Part shown: positions 17,031 through 26,543 of the stretch, piece by piece | Layout: each line of letters opens with the position of its first letter | How positions within the stretch are numbered: position 1 is the first letter of the stretch | Source: Alteromonas sp. MMG017 | Lineage (GTDB): Bacteria > Pseudomonadota > Gammaproteobacteria > Enterobacterales > Alteromonadaceae | Length of the DNA stretch: 48,268 nucleotides | NCBI RefSeq assembly: GCF_018100795.1 | Contig: NZ_JAGJDY010000017.1 | Coordinates: 1-48,268 of the forward strand | Reading direction: 5' to 3' | Translations under genes and position numbers: made by a program | Notes under the pieces: generated by a model | What the model saw: the letters and a program-made list of their open reading frames with translations, nothing else | What the model was told of the DNA's origin: nothing | Database searches by the model: none

Positions 17031-17318
17031 TTAAGCTATGGAGGCGTCTACTCTTTCTCGAAGCTCTTTACCTGGCTTAAAGTGAGGGACATATTTGCCA
17101 TCTAACTCTACTGTTTCGCCAGTTTTCGGGTTACGTCCCACGCGCGGAGCGCGGTAATGTAATGAAAAGCTACCGAATCCTCGAATTTCAATCCTATCCC
17201 CTTTTTGAAGGGTCTGGGCCATCTGTTCGAGAAGTTCTTTAATTGCCAGTTCAAGATCTTTCGCAGGAATTTGACGCGCTTGATCCGCGAGCCGTTCAAT
17301 TAATTCAGACTTGGTCAT
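17031..17318 (-). CDS. ihfB: integration host factor beta subunit
   Basis: DNA-bending HU/IHF-family protein, partner of IhfA. The start MTKSELIERLADQ, GDRIEIRGFGSFSLHYR core and DNA-intercalating arm GRNPKTGETV are all present. It is 95 aa (E. coli 94). It follows rpsA, as in E. coli, and a terminator closes the unit. ATG with an AGGTTTG-like ribosome site (ACGAGGTTTGT) upstream. Confidence 0.96.
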   Translation of the reverse strand: MTKSELIERLADQARQIPAKDLELAIKELLEQMAQTLQKGDRIEIRGFGSFSLHYRAPRVGRNPKTGETVELDGKYVPHFKPGKELRERVDASIA

Positions 17319-17394
17319 ACAAACCTCGTTTCAATATTATAGTTAAACAGCTACTGCGAACAAGGGAGTGCTGTGCACTCCCACATATAGCTTA

Positions 17395-19065
17395 TTATTC
17401 GCCTTTAGCAGCTTTGAATGCTTCTGCCATTGCGCTAGCAAAACCAGCATCTTCTTGCTGATTAACCTTGTCGATAGCTTCTTTTTCGTCAGCCTGATCT
17501 TTTGCTTTCACAGATAGGTTAACGGTGCGGTTTTTACGGTCAACGCCCATAAATTTCGCTTCGATGCTGTCGCCAACGTTAGCAGCTTCAGTTGCGTCTT
17601 CAATACGGTCAACAGATAAATCTGCAACACGGATGTAGCCATCAACTTCTTCAGAAAGGTTAACTGTAACGCCTTTAGCGTCAACTTCAGTAACCGTACC
17701 TACAACGATAGCACCTTTCTTGTTATCTGTCAGATACTTGTTGAAAGGGTCTTCTTCGATTTGCTTAACGCCAAGAGAGATACGCTCACGCTCTGGGTCA
17801 ACTTGAAGAACAACAGCTGAGATTTCGTCGCCTTTCTTATAGTCACGAACAGCGTCTTCACCAGACTTGTTCCAGCTAATGTCAGAAAGGTGAACTAGAC
17901 CGTCGATGCCGCCGTCAAGGCCGATGAAGATACCGAAGTCAGTGATTGACTTGATCTTACCAGACACTTTGTCACCTTTTTCGTGTGACTTAGCGAAAGT
18001 TTCCCAAGGGTTGTCGATGCACTGTTTAAGGCCTAGAGAAATACGACGACGTTCTTCGTCGATTTCAAGAACCATAACGTCAACTGTGTCACCTAGGTTA
18101 ACAACCTTAGATGGGTGGATGTTCTTGTTAGTCCAATCCATTTCAGAAACGTGTACAAGACCTTCAACGCCGTCTTCGATTTCAACGAAGCAGCCGTAAT
18201 CGGTAAGATTCGTAACCTGACCAGAGATCTTAGTACCTTCTGGGTAACGTGAAGCAATTTCTTGCCATGGATCGTTGCCCATTTGCTTCATGCCAAGAGA
18301 AACACGTTGCTTCTCTTTATCGAACTTAAGTACTTTAACGTTGATTTCGTCACCAACATTTACGATTTCACTTGGGTGCTTAACGCGCTTCCAAGCCATA
18401 TCTGTAATGTGTAGTAGACCGTCTACGCCACCAAGGTCAACGAATGCTCCGTAATCAGTAAGGTTCTTAACGATACCTTTGATTTCGTGGCCTTCTTCAA
18501 GGTTAGCAAGAAGAGATTCGCGCTCTGCGCTGCTTTCTGCTTCAATAACGGCACGACGTGAAACAACAACGTTGTTACGCTTAGCGTCAAGTTTGATAAC
18601 TTTAAATTCTAGCTCTTTGCCTTCAAGGTGAGTTGTGTCACGTACTGGACGTACGTCAACCAATGAACCAGGAAGGAACGCGCGCACTGTGTTAACTTCA
18701 ACAGTGAAACCGCCTTTAACTTTACCGTTGATAATACCTTTAATGGTAACTTTATCATCGTAAGCTTTTTCCAGCTCAACCCACGCTTCGTGACGCTTCG
18801 CTTTTTCGCGAGAAAGAATAGTTTCACCGAAACCATCTTCTACTGCGTCAAGCGCTACATCTACTTCGTCACCGATAGCGATTTCAAGCTCGCCTTCAGC
18901 GTTTTTAAATTGGTCAGCTGGGATAGCACTTTCTGATTTCAAGCCTGCATCAACAAGAACGATGTCTTTGTCGATAGAAACTACAGTACCTTTTACAATT
19001 GAACCTGGACGTGTTTCTAGTTCTTGTAAGCTTTCTTCAAAAAGTTGTGCAAAATTTTCAGTCAT
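17395..19065 (-). CDS. rpsA: 30S ribosomal protein S1
   Basis: Six S1/OB-fold repeats bring mRNA to the 30S subunit. The two N-terminal repeats bind the ribosome, and repeats 3-6 carry motifs such as LVHVSEMDWTNKNIHPSKVV and GLVHLSDISW. Starting at MTENFAQLFEESL gives 556 aa (E. coli 557); an in-frame start 39 bases upstream would add an extension absent from the family. The start lacks a strong Shine-Dalgarno sequence, as in E. coli, where S1 represses its own translation through a structured leader. Codon use appears that of a highly expressed gene. Confidence 0.97.
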   Translation of the reverse strand: MTENFAQLFEESLQELETRPGSIVKGTVVSIDKDIVLVDAGLKSESAIPADQFKNAEGELEIAIGDEVDVALDAVEDGFGETILSREKAKRHEAWVELEKAYDDKVTIKGIINGKVKGGFTVEVNTVRAFLPGSLVDVRPVRDTTHLEGKELEFKVIKLDAKRNNVVVSRRAVIEAESSAERESLLANLEEGHEIKGIVKNLTDYGAFVDLGGVDGLLHITDMAWKRVKHPSEIVNVGDEINVKVLKFDKEKQRVSLGMKQMGNDPWQEIASRYPEGTKISGQVTNLTDYGCFVEIEDGVEGLVHVSEMDWTNKNIHPSKVVNLGDTVDVMVLEIDEERRRISLGLKQCIDNPWETFAKSHEKGDKVSGKIKSITDFGIFIGLDGGIDGLVHLSDISWNKSGEDAVRDYKKGDEISAVVLQVDPERERISLGVKQIEEDPFNKYLTDNKKGAIVVGTVTEVDAKGVTVNLSEEVDGYIRVADLSVDRIEDATEAANVGDSIEAKFMGVDRKNRTVNLSVKAKDQADEKEAIDKVNQQEDAGFASAMAEAFKAAKGE

Positions 19066-19186
19066 AAGGTTTAAATTAACTTTAAGTTGATATCCACGCT
19101 TCAAATCCGGATAACGTGGGGTTATTAGTAAAAGCCGCCACTCCCTGTGGTAGCACTGCTTTGAATACCTTAAAAACTCACCTTAC

Positions 19187-19858
19187 TTAAAGGCGCGAAT
19201 TGATGATATCCATCGCTTTTTCAAAGACTTGGTCAATATCCAAATCAGTTGAGTCTATAATTACCGCATCTTGTGCCGGTACCAATGGAGCGACTGAACG
19301 TTGTGTATCTCGCTCATCTCTCGCCTTGATATCGGTTAAAAGGCGCGCAATATTAACATCCATACCTTTAGCTTTCAACTGGCTATAGCGACGTTCGGCA
19401 CGGGCTTCAGCGCTAGCAGTAAGAAATAACTTCACCTGCGCGTCTGGAAAAACGACCGTACCCATGTCTCGACCATCGGCAACAAGGCCGGGATCTTGTT
19501 GAAAAGCTCGCTGGCGTCGAAGCAATGCTTCGCGAACGCGAGGTAACGCAGCAACCTTCGATGCAACACTACCTACATCTTCAGTACGAATGTCGTCAGT
19601 AACGTCTTCGCCTTCCAAAATAACGCGTGTGGTGTCTTTATCTGTCTCAAAACTTACGTCGAGACCGGTTGCTAACGGAACAACACATTCTTCATCGTCG
19701 CACGGCAAGTCGTGGTGAAGCGCAGCAACAGCAAGTACACGATAAATCGCGCCGCTATCTAAAAAGTGCCAACCAAGCTTCTTTGCGAGTAAGCTACTTA
19801 ACGTTCCCTTACCTGCACCGCTGGGACCGTCAACCGTGACTACGGGTGTAGAATGCAT
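19187..19858 (-). CDS. cmk: cytidylate kinase
   Basis: Phosphorylates CMP and dCMP with ATP. The P-loop VDGPSGAGKGTLS lies at residues 9-21 and the CMP-binding DGRDMGTVVFPDA near 130. The RDERDTQRSVAPL segment is the lid. The start MHSTPVVTV is chosen because GGAGCAGGT precedes that ATG; the upstream in-frame residues would be an unlikely extension. The length becomes 223 aa (E. coli 227). Order aroA-cmk-rpsA is conserved. Confidence 0.96.
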   Translation of the reverse strand: MHSTPVVTVDGPSGAGKGTLSSLLAKKLGWHFLDSGAIYRVLAVAALHHDLPCDDEECVVPLATGLDVSFETDKDTTRVILEGEDVTDDIRTEDVGSVASKVAALPRVREALLRRQRAFQQDPGLVADGRDMGTVVFPDAQVKLFLTASAEARAERRYSQLKAKGMDVNIARLLTDIKARDERDTQRSVAPLVPAQDAVIIDSTDLDIDQVFEKAMDIINSRL

Positions 19859-19924
19859 ACCTGCTCCAGAATTTATAAAATACGTAAAAATCGCGCGCAA
19901 TTATACGCGTTAAGTAGAGATAAG

Positions 19925-19951
19925 CAATGCCATCGAACGTTGATGGCATTG
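19925..19951 (-). terminator. hairpin between aroA and cmk
   Basis: Perfect 10-bp inverted repeat CAATGCCATC / GATGGCATTG, 7-base loop, between the aroA stop and cmk start. It lacks a T run, so it may attenuate or stabilise rather than terminate. Confidence 0.5.
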
Positions 19952-20015
19952 TACATAAGGCTAAATTTCGTTTTAAAAATAATACGCTATAAACGAAATG
20001 GGGTCTTTTTGCAGA

Positions 20016-21296
20016 CTAAGAATAGAGTGTGGCAAACCGCGTGAAGTAGTCAGGGAAGGTTTTGCGGGTACAACCTGGGTCGTTAATGGTTACCGGCGTA
20101 TCACTGAGCGCCACTAACGAAAAGCACATAGCAATGCGGTGATCGTTATAGGTATCAATGGCAGCATGCTTTAACGAATCCGTTGGCCATACTTTAATAT
20201 AGTCATGCCCTTCTTCTACTTCTGCACCCAACTTTCTAAGTTCAGTGGCCATGGCGTTTAAACGGTCAGTTTCCTTTACTCGCCAGTTATAGATGTTAGT
20301 AATACTGGTTGGCCCTTCGGCAAACAGCGCAGTAGTAGCAATAGTCATGGCCGCATCAGGAATATGGTTCATATCCATGTCTACACCCTTAAGTGGCGCC
20401 CCTGTTACTTCCACATATTCATCATGCCACGCGATTTTTGCGCCCATCGCTTCAAGCACATCTGCAAAGCGAATATCACCTTGGATGCTATTTTGGCCAA
20501 TTCCGGTTACGCGTACCGTTCCACCTTTAATGGCGCCGGCTGCAAGGAAGTAAGAAGCCGATGAAGCATCACCTTCCACCATAAATTTACTCGGCGAACG
20601 ATATGATTGTCCTGCCGTTATGGTGAATGTTTGATAGTTATCGTTATTTACTTCAACACCAAACTTCGCCATGGTATCTAAGGTAATATCGATGTAAGGT
20701 TTTGACACTAATTCGCCTTTAATGCGAATGGTAACGTCACCTGTAAACAATGGTGCAGACATTAAAAGTGCAGTCAAAAACTGACTAGATACACTACCGT
20801 CTACTTCCATTTCACCGCCGGACAAAGTCTTACCCTTAATTTGTAGCGGTGGAAAACCATCGTTTTTAAGGTATTCAATTTCTGCATTGCCTTCTCGTAA
20901 TGCATCAACCAAATCGCCTATAGGGCGCTCTTCCATGCGCGGCTCACCGGTAAGGACTACTTGTACATTGCTGGCTGCTAATGCTGCGCATAGTGGGCGC
21001 ATTGCTGTGCCCGCGTTACCTAAGAAAAGCTCTAATGGCTCAGCAACTGAAAATGCCCCGCCATTACCCACCACTTTACAGCGGGTTTTGTCTTCACTAA
21101 GTGAATACGTTACGCCAAGCTTGGTTAGCGCATTTAACATATGCTCAATATCTTCACTATCAAGCAAGTTTGTTAGTTCGGTTTCACCTTCAGCTAATGC
21201 AGCAAGCAATAACGCTCGGTTCGACAGGCTTTTAGACCCAGGAACGTTTACTATCCCCGATACTTTGCTAATAGGTTCTAATGTTAACTGTTCCAT
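20016..21296 (-). CDS. aroA: 3-phosphoshikimate 1-carboxyvinyltransferase (EPSP synthase)
   Basis: Sixth step of the shikimate pathway. Class I features are visible: VPGSKSLSNRALLLAALA near residue 20, LFLGNAGTAMRPL near 90 (the phosphoenolpyruvate/glyphosate-binding GNAGTAMRPL), and RVKETDRLNAMATELRKLG near 340. The length is 426 aa (E. coli 427). The ATG lies 2 bp from the serC stop, so serC-aroA form an operon as in E. coli. Confidence 0.97.
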   Translation of the reverse strand: MEQLTLEPISKVSGIVNVPGSKSLSNRALLLAALAEGETELTNLLDSEDIEHMLNALTKLGVTYSLSEDKTRCKVVGNGGAFSVAEPLELFLGNAGTAMRPLCAALAASNVQVVLTGEPRMEERPIGDLVDALREGNAEIEYLKNDGFPPLQIKGKTLSGGEMEVDGSVSSQFLTALLMSAPLFTGDVTIRIKGELVSKPYIDITLDTMAKFGVEVNNDNYQTFTITAGQSYRSPSKFMVEGDASSASYFLAAGAIKGGTVRVTGIGQNSIQGDIRFADVLEAMGAKIAWHDEYVEVTGAPLKGVDMDMNHIPDAAMTIATTALFAEGPTSITNIYNWRVKETDRLNAMATELRKLGAEVEEGHDYIKVWPTDSLKHAAIDTYNDHRIAMCFSLVALSDTPVTINDPGCTRKTFPDYFTRFATLYS

Positions 21297-21298
21297 GA

Positions 21299-22384
21299 CT
21301 ACCCGTTTACTCGTTCAAATTCACGCATAAATTCTACTAACGCCATTACCCCTTCAACAGGCATAGCGTTATAAATGCTGGCACGCATTCCACCTACAGA
21401 GCGGTGGCCTTTTAATGCCATTAAGCCTGCGTCTTGTGCTTGGCTTAAAAATAGCGCGTCTAATTCGGGGTTAACCAACTGAAACGGCACGTTCATTTTA
21501 GAACGGTTGTCTGGGTGTACTTGGCTAGCATAAAAATCTGAGCTGTCGATAGCAGAATACAACAGTGACGCTTTTTCGCTGTTGCGTTTTGCCATAGCAT
21601 CAACGCCGCCCATTTCTTTAAGCCATTCAAACACTAACCCCGCCAAATACCACGAGAACGTAGGTGGCGTGTTGTACATCGAATCAGCTTTCGCTGCTAA
21701 TGCGTAGTCGAAAATTGACGGTGTTTCTTTGCGAGCTTTACCCACCAAGTCTTCACGAACAATCACGACCGATAAACCGCTTGGGCCAATATTTTTCTGC
21801 GCACCGGCGTAAATAAGACCGTGTTTAGCAACATCAATAGGCTGAGACAATATGGTAGACGACATATCAGAAACCAGCGGCACATCGCCAGACTCTGGTA
21901 ACCAATCGTACGCGATACCGTCAACGGTTTCGTTTGGACAGAAATGATAATACGCTGCTGATTGGTCTACATTGGCAAGCGATGGTTGAGGCATGTAATG
22001 CAACCCATCTTTTTTAGTAAGCTCACCAACGACCACAGCGTTGTTGTATTTCGCGGCTTCGCTTACTGCACCATCAGACCAAGATCCACTCACTAAGTGA
22101 AGACTGGTGTCTGACGCAGACGATAAATTAAGGGGAACCGCTGCAAATTGACCACGTCCACCGCCATGGGTGAAAAGAACATGGTAATTTTTAGGGACCG
22201 AGAGTAAGTCGCGCAAATCTTGTTCAGCTTTGGCTGCTATCTCGATGAAATCTTTTCCACGGTGGCTGACTTCCATTACCGAGCAACCTGAGTCGCGCCA
22301 GTTAGTAAATTCAGCTTGTGCTTTTTGCATTACGGCTTCAGGCAACTTTGCCGGGCCAGCGCTAAAATTGAAAACCTCTTTCAT
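21299..22384 (-). CDS. serC: phosphoserine aminotransferase
   Basis: PLP enzyme of serine (and pyridoxal) biosynthesis. The start KEVFNFSAGPAKLPEAVM is characteristic. The PLP-lysine lies in YAGAQKNIGPSGL (about residue 198), and HRSVGGMRASIYNAMP near the C-terminus binds phosphate. Using the ATG at 22384 gives 361 aa (E. coli 362). A TTG five codons upstream is possible but less likely. Confidence 0.96.
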   Translation of the reverse strand: MKEVFNFSAGPAKLPEAVMQKAQAEFTNWRDSGCSVMEVSHRGKDFIEIAAKAEQDLRDLLSVPKNYHVLFTHGGGRGQFAAVPLNLSSASDTSLHLVSGSWSDGAVSEAAKYNNAVVVGELTKKDGLHYMPQPSLANVDQSAAYYHFCPNETVDGIAYDWLPESGDVPLVSDMSSTILSQPIDVAKHGLIYAGAQKNIGPSGLSVVIVREDLVGKARKETPSIFDYALAAKADSMYNTPPTFSWYLAGLVFEWLKEMGGVDAMAKRNSEKASLLYSAIDSSDFYASQVHPDNRSKMNVPFQLVNPELDALFLSQAQDAGLMALKGHRSVGGMRASIYNAMPVEGVMALVEFMREFERVNG

Positions 22385-22409
22385 TGCGTTTTTCAACACC
22401 TATAAAATA

Positions 22410-22431
22410 ACAAGCGGCCTAAGCCGCTTGT
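22410..22431 (-). terminator. second hairpin downstream of gyrA
   Basis: Perfect 9-bp stem ACAAGCGGC / GCCGCTTGT with loop CTAA, followed on the minus strand by TTATTTTAT. It is the T-rich, terminator-like one of two hairpins between gyrA and serC. Confidence 0.75.
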
Positions 22432-22450
22432 AATAAAGAACACCGATAAC

Positions 22451-22475
22451 TGCCCGCTTTTAAATTAAGCGGGCA
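22451..22475 (-). terminator. first hairpin downstream of gyrA
   Basis: Perfect 9-bp stem TGCCCGCTT / AAGCGGGCA with a 7-base loop, 6 bp after the gyrA stop codon. Confidence 0.7.
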
Positions 22476-22480
22476 ATACC

Positions 22481-25177
22481 CTACTCTTCTGTCGTTGAGC
22501 TGTCGCCGTCTTGTGCAGCGTTTTCTTCTTGCTCAATAGGTTCTTCTATAGCGATTGGATTGCCATCTTCATCTAGCTCTAGCAATTCTTCAACTACTTC
22601 TTCTATACGTTGTAAGCCAACAACATGCTCGTTCTCAACAGTACGGATTAAGCGAACACCTTGGGTATTCCTTCCTACTACTGACACTTCGCCAACGCGG
22701 GTACGTACTAGGGTACCTTGGTCAGAAATAAGCATAATTTCATTGGATTCATCAACTTGAACCGCGCCAACCACTTTACCATTACGCTCAGAAACCTTAA
22801 TGGATACTACACCTTGTGTAGCACGGCTCTTCGCTGGGTAATCTTCAAGTGGCGTACGTTTACCAAAACCGTTCTCTGTGGCAGTCAGGATAGGACCATC
22901 ACCACGAGGTACAATTAGGGAAACAACGCGTTGGTCGTCTTGTAATCTGATACCACGAACACCAGTAGCAGTTCGGCCCATTGGACGTAGTGCTAATAGT
23001 TCTTCGCCAGTTTCAGGATCTAACTTAACGTTACCTGTTTCGCTATCACGAAGTTTTTCGTTAAAGCGAACCACTTTACCTGCGTCTGAGAACAACATAA
23101 TGTCGTCGTCACCATGGGTAATGTCAACACCAATAAGTTCGTCACCTTCGTTCAAGTTAACGGCAATAATACCGCTTGAACGTGGACGTGAATAAAGGCT
23201 TAAATCTGTTTTCTTCACGGTACCGTTAGCCGTAGCCATTAATACAAACTTACCTTCTTCAAATTCTTTGATAGGTAAGATTGCAGTAATACGCTCGTTA
23301 TCTTCTAAAGGAAGAATGTTCACAATTGGACGACCACGGGCATTACGGCTCGCAAACGGCAATTGATAAACTTTCAGCCAGTACAAACGGCCTCGGGTTG
23401 AGAAACAAAGAATGTGGTCATGGGTATTGGCCACTAATAGTTTCTCAATGAAGTCTTCATTTTTCATCTTAGTTGCCGATTTACCACGGCCACCACGACG
23501 CTGCGCTTCATAATCGTTTAGTTTTTGATACTTCACATAGCCTTCACGAGACAAGGTAACAACAACGTCTTCTTGTTCAATCAGGTCTTCAATATCAATA
23601 TCGTGACTAGCAGCAGTAATTTCAGTACGGCGCTCATCACCAAATTCGTCACGAATTTTCTCAAGCTCTTCTTCAATCACTTCCATTAATCGCTCTGGGC
23701 TATTAAGGATGTGAAGTAGTTCAGCAATAACGTCTAGAAGCTGTTTATATTCTTCAAGAATTTTTTCGTGCTCAAGACCAGTAAGTCTATGCAGACGAAG
23801 GTCTAGAATAGCTTGTGCTTGTTGTTCAGTAAGGAAGTATTGTCCATCACGAATACCAAACTCAGGCATTAACCAATCTGGACGTGCAGCATCATCACCG
23901 GCACGTTCAAGCATTTGCGATACATCGCCTAAATCCCAACCTTGCGCAACTAATGCTTTTTTCGCATCAGCAGGGCCAGGAGAGGCTTTAATTAGCTCAA
24001 TGATTGGGTCGATGTTGGCTAGCGCAATGGCTAAACCTTCAAGGATGTGTGCACGGTCGCGGGCTTTACGTAGTTCAAATACGGTTCTACGCGTAACCAC
24101 TTCACGGCGATGCAGAATAAAGGCTTCTAAGGTATCTTTTAAGTTAAAGACTTTAGGTTGACCGTTATCCAACGCTACCATGTTGATACCAAATACCGTT
24201 TGTAACTGGGTATTGGCATATAAATGGTTAAGTAGTACTTCCGCAGATTCGTTTCGTTTTACTTCAACAACAATACGCATTCCGTCTTTATCAGACTCGT
24301 CACGTAGTGCAGAAATACCCTCGATACGTTTTTCTTTAACAAGCTCAGCAATTTTTTCAATTAAGCGAGCTTTGTTAACCTGGTACGGAATTTCGTTGAT
24401 GATAATGGTTTCTTTACCGTTATCTTCCGTTTCAATTTCCGCTTTGGCGCGCATGTATATTTTGCCGCGACCAGTACGGTAAGCGTCATCAATACCTTTA
24501 CGACCACTAATTATAGCGGCAGTTGGGAAATCAGGACCAGGGATATGAAGCATTAAGTCATCAATCGTAATTGATGGGTCTTTAATAAGGGCAATACAGC
24601 CGTTAATAACTTCAGTTAAGTTATGTGGCGGAATGTTAGTTGCCATACCTACCGCGATACCAGAAGAACCGTTTACCAGTAAGTTAGGAACCTTAGTAGG
24701 TAACACTTCTGGAATGTGTTCAGTACCATCGTAGTTAGGTACGAAGTCGACGGTTTCTTTGTCGAGGTCGGCAAGAAGTTCGTGGGCAATTTTTGCCATA
24801 CGTATTTCGGTATAACGCATTGCAGCGGCTGAATCGCCATCTACCGAACCAAAGTTACCTTGGCCGTCTACCAACATGTAGCGAAGCGAGAATGGCTGGG
24901 CCATACGTACAATAGTATCGTATACCGCTGAATCACCATGTGGGTGATACTTACCAATTACATCACCTACCACACGGGCAGATTTCTTGTATGGCTTATT
25001 GAAGTCGTTTTTCAGTTCGTTCATTGCGAACAGCACACGGCGGTGTACAGGCTTCAAACCATCTCTTACGTCAGGCAATGCTCGCCCGACAATAACGCTC
25101 ATCGCGTAATCGAGATAGGAGTTCTTTAACTCTTCCTCAATATTAACGGGGAGGATTTCGTTAGCGTTATCAGACAT
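22481..25177 (-). CDS. gyrA: DNA gyrase subunit A
   Basis: Breakage-reunion subunit of gyrase. The catalytic tyrosine is Y122 in AAAMRYTEIRM. The quinolone-resistance region keeps the sensitive residues S83 and D87 (HGDSAVYDT, E. coli numbering holds exactly). The C-terminal beta-pinwheel contains the GyrA box, seen as QRRGGRGKSAT, and ends in an acidic tail rich in Glu/Asp. It is 898 aa (E. coli 875). A pair of hairpins follows the gene. Confidence 0.98.
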   Translation of the reverse strand: MSDNANEILPVNIEEELKNSYLDYAMSVIVGRALPDVRDGLKPVHRRVLFAMNELKNDFNKPYKKSARVVGDVIGKYHPHGDSAVYDTIVRMAQPFSLRYMLVDGQGNFGSVDGDSAAAMRYTEIRMAKIAHELLADLDKETVDFVPNYDGTEHIPEVLPTKVPNLLVNGSSGIAVGMATNIPPHNLTEVINGCIALIKDPSITIDDLMLHIPGPDFPTAAIISGRKGIDDAYRTGRGKIYMRAKAEIETEDNGKETIIINEIPYQVNKARLIEKIAELVKEKRIEGISALRDESDKDGMRIVVEVKRNESAEVLLNHLYANTQLQTVFGINMVALDNGQPKVFNLKDTLEAFILHRREVVTRRTVFELRKARDRAHILEGLAIALANIDPIIELIKASPGPADAKKALVAQGWDLGDVSQMLERAGDDAARPDWLMPEFGIRDGQYFLTEQQAQAILDLRLHRLTGLEHEKILEEYKQLLDVIAELLHILNSPERLMEVIEEELEKIRDEFGDERRTEITAASHDIDIEDLIEQEDVVVTLSREGYVKYQKLNDYEAQRRGGRGKSATKMKNEDFIEKLLVANTHDHILCFSTRGRLYWLKVYQLPFASRNARGRPIVNILPLEDNERITAILPIKEFEEGKFVLMATANGTVKKTDLSLYSRPRSSGIIAVNLNEGDELIGVDITHGDDDIMLFSDAGKVVRFNEKLRDSETGNVKLDPETGEELLALRPMGRTATGVRGIRLQDDQRVVSLIVPRGDGPILTATENGFGKRTPLEDYPAKSRATQGVVSIKVSERNGKVVGAVQVDESNEIMLISDQGTLVRTRVGEVSVVGRNTQGVRLIRTVENEHVVGLQRIEEVVEELLELDEDGNPIAIEEPIEQEENAAQDGDSSTTEE

Positions 25178-25587
25178 AAACTGCTTAATCCCTTTATTTC
25201 GGTTTGTTCTGCATTATCAATCTAGCTCAATCTACACAATATAGAGAAGCAAACGATAGATTTGCATTGTTATTATGGGGTCATAATCTTGCTCCGAGTG
25301 TAACACTTGATGACACATTTATGTAGCGCTTAATTGCCCTTCCTTACGTACTCGTCAACAAGCGATTACTTTTCGTTCAAGCAGACACGCTAAACCGCAT
25401 TCGAGTTCCAAAAACGATGCCTTAATGCTGGTTTTGCGTTATGTTATTGCTCTTATATAGGCAGTGTTTAATTAATCACAGATAGCTTCTATCTGTCGAG
25501 CGGCATCAGTCATGCAGGTTCTTTTGCAAAACAGGTTCTCTATATTAGTGCAAAATAATAAGCAGGCGCAGAAAGGAAAAAACATAA
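25178..25587. other. gyrA-ubiG divergent intergenic region
   Basis: This 410-bp stretch holds no convincing gene. Both gyrA (minus) and ubiG (plus) must have promoters here, but I cannot place convincing -35/-10 pairs. The one clear structure is a perfect 8-bp inverted repeat with a 3-base loop, ACAGATAG / CTATCTGT, at 25478-25496, about 90 bp before ubiG. It could be an operator or a leader hairpin. Confidence 0.6.
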
Positions 25588-26292
25588 ATGACAAACGTTG
25601 ATGAGCAGGAAATTGATAAGTTTTCAGAGTTAGCCTCACGGTGGTGGGATCCTGAAGGTGAGTTCAAACCCCTACATTTAATTAACCCACTTCGTTTAGA
25701 TTTTATTAACCAACACAGTAACGGCTTGTTTAACAAAAAAGTCGTGGATATTGGTTGTGGTGGCGGCATATTGGCAGAGTCTATGGCGAAAGCCGGTGCT
25801 GAAGTGGTGGGCCTCGATATGGCAAGTGCCTCATTAGAAATTGCCAAGCTTCACGGTTTAGAGTCGGGTATTAACGTTGAATACCATTGCGTGACCGCTG
25901 AATCATTCGCAGACAGTCATGCTGGCCAGTTTGATGTTGTTACCTGTATGGAAATGCTAGAGCATGTACCAGACCCCGCTTCAGTCGTGCAGGCTTGCGC
26001 TAAATTGGTTAAGCCTGGCGGGCATGTTTTCTTCTCTACCTTAAATAGAAATATAAAGTCTTATTTAATGGGGATCGTTGGCGCTGAGTATTTATTAAAG
26101 CTTGTGCCAAAAGGCACTCACGATCATTCTCGATTCATTAAACCTTCTGAACTCATGCAGATGACAGATGAGGCTGGTTTGTTACCACGAGATATGACTG
26201 GCTTACATATGGACCCCGTTTCCCAAGGTTTTTATCTGTCTGACCGTAATGTGGATGTTAACTACCTACTATATACGGTGTCGCAAGATTAA
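25588..26292 (+). CDS. ubiG: ubiquinone biosynthesis O-methyltransferase UbiG
   Basis: S-adenosylmethionine-dependent enzyme performing both O-methylations of ubiquinone synthesis. The N-terminal SRWWDPEGEFKPLHLINPLRL is a UbiG hallmark. SAM motif I is VVDIGCGGGILAESMAKAGA (about residues 51-70), with VTCMEMLEHVPDP further on. The length is 234 aa (E. coli 240). GAAAGGAAAAAAC precedes the ATG. gyrA divergent to ubiG followed by nrdAB is the E. coli order. Confidence 0.96.
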   Translation: MTNVDEQEIDKFSELASRWWDPEGEFKPLHLINPLRLDFINQHSNGLFNKKVVDIGCGGGILAESMAKAGAEVVGLDMASASLEIAKLHGLESGINVEYHCVTAESFADSHAGQFDVVTCMEMLEHVPDPASVVQACAKLVKPGGHVFFSTLNRNIKSYLMGIVGAEYLLKLVPKGTHDHSRFIKPSELMQMTDEAGLLPRDMTGLHMDPVSQGFYLSDRNVDVNYLLYTVSQD

Positions 26293-26295
26293 TTA

Positions 26296-26343
26296 GCACT
26301 ACATATTGGGGCTTGTTGATAATTTCAACACCACATATCGTGT
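26296..26343 (+). promoter_or_regulatory. distal NrdR box pair, possible promoter
   Basis: Two 16-bp palindromes resembling the NrdR consensus ACACWATATATWGTGT: GCACTACATATTGGGG (26296-26311, 12 matches) and ACACCACATATCGTGT (26328-26343, 13 matches). Their starts are 32 bp apart, about three helical turns, as in known NrdR sites. A weak promoter TTGTTG-17 bp-TATCGT (26313-26341) lies across them. The pair begins 4 bp after ubiG ends, about 550 bp before nrdA. Confidence 0.6.
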
Positions 26344-26495
26344 TTGGGTGTTAAGTACGATAATAAGTTAAATTATTTTAAGCCTCGATCATTTTTTCGA
26401 ATAGTACTTGCAATCAGTATATTTAAGGCTTGTAGAAAGCTAAAAAGTTAGTCACTACTAACCTAAAATCCGTGCCAGTTTAAGTGGTCGTTTAA

Positions 26496-26543
26496 GCACC
26501 AGATATTGGGTTGCATTGTGACGCAAACCTCACTATCTTGTGT
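26496..26543 (+). promoter_or_regulatory. proximal NrdR box pair and nrdA promoter
   Basis: GCACCAGATATTGGGT (26496-26511) and CCTCACTATCTTGTGT (26528-26543) each match about 12 of 16 consensus positions and again start 32 bp apart. The promoter TTGCAT (26511-26516), 17-bp spacer, TATCTT (26534-26539) sits so that box 1 abuts the -35 and box 2 covers the -10. That is the arrangement expected for repression of class I ribonucleotide reductase by NrdR when dATP is plentiful. Confidence 0.7.

Noticed and set aside
17395..19104. Longer reading of ribosomal protein S1 starting at 19104
   Set aside because: The extra 13 residues do not occur in the family; MTENFAQLFEESL at 19065 matches S1 start and length.
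22481..25177. Quinolone-resistance changes in GyrA
   Set aside because: S83 and D87 are the sensitive residues.
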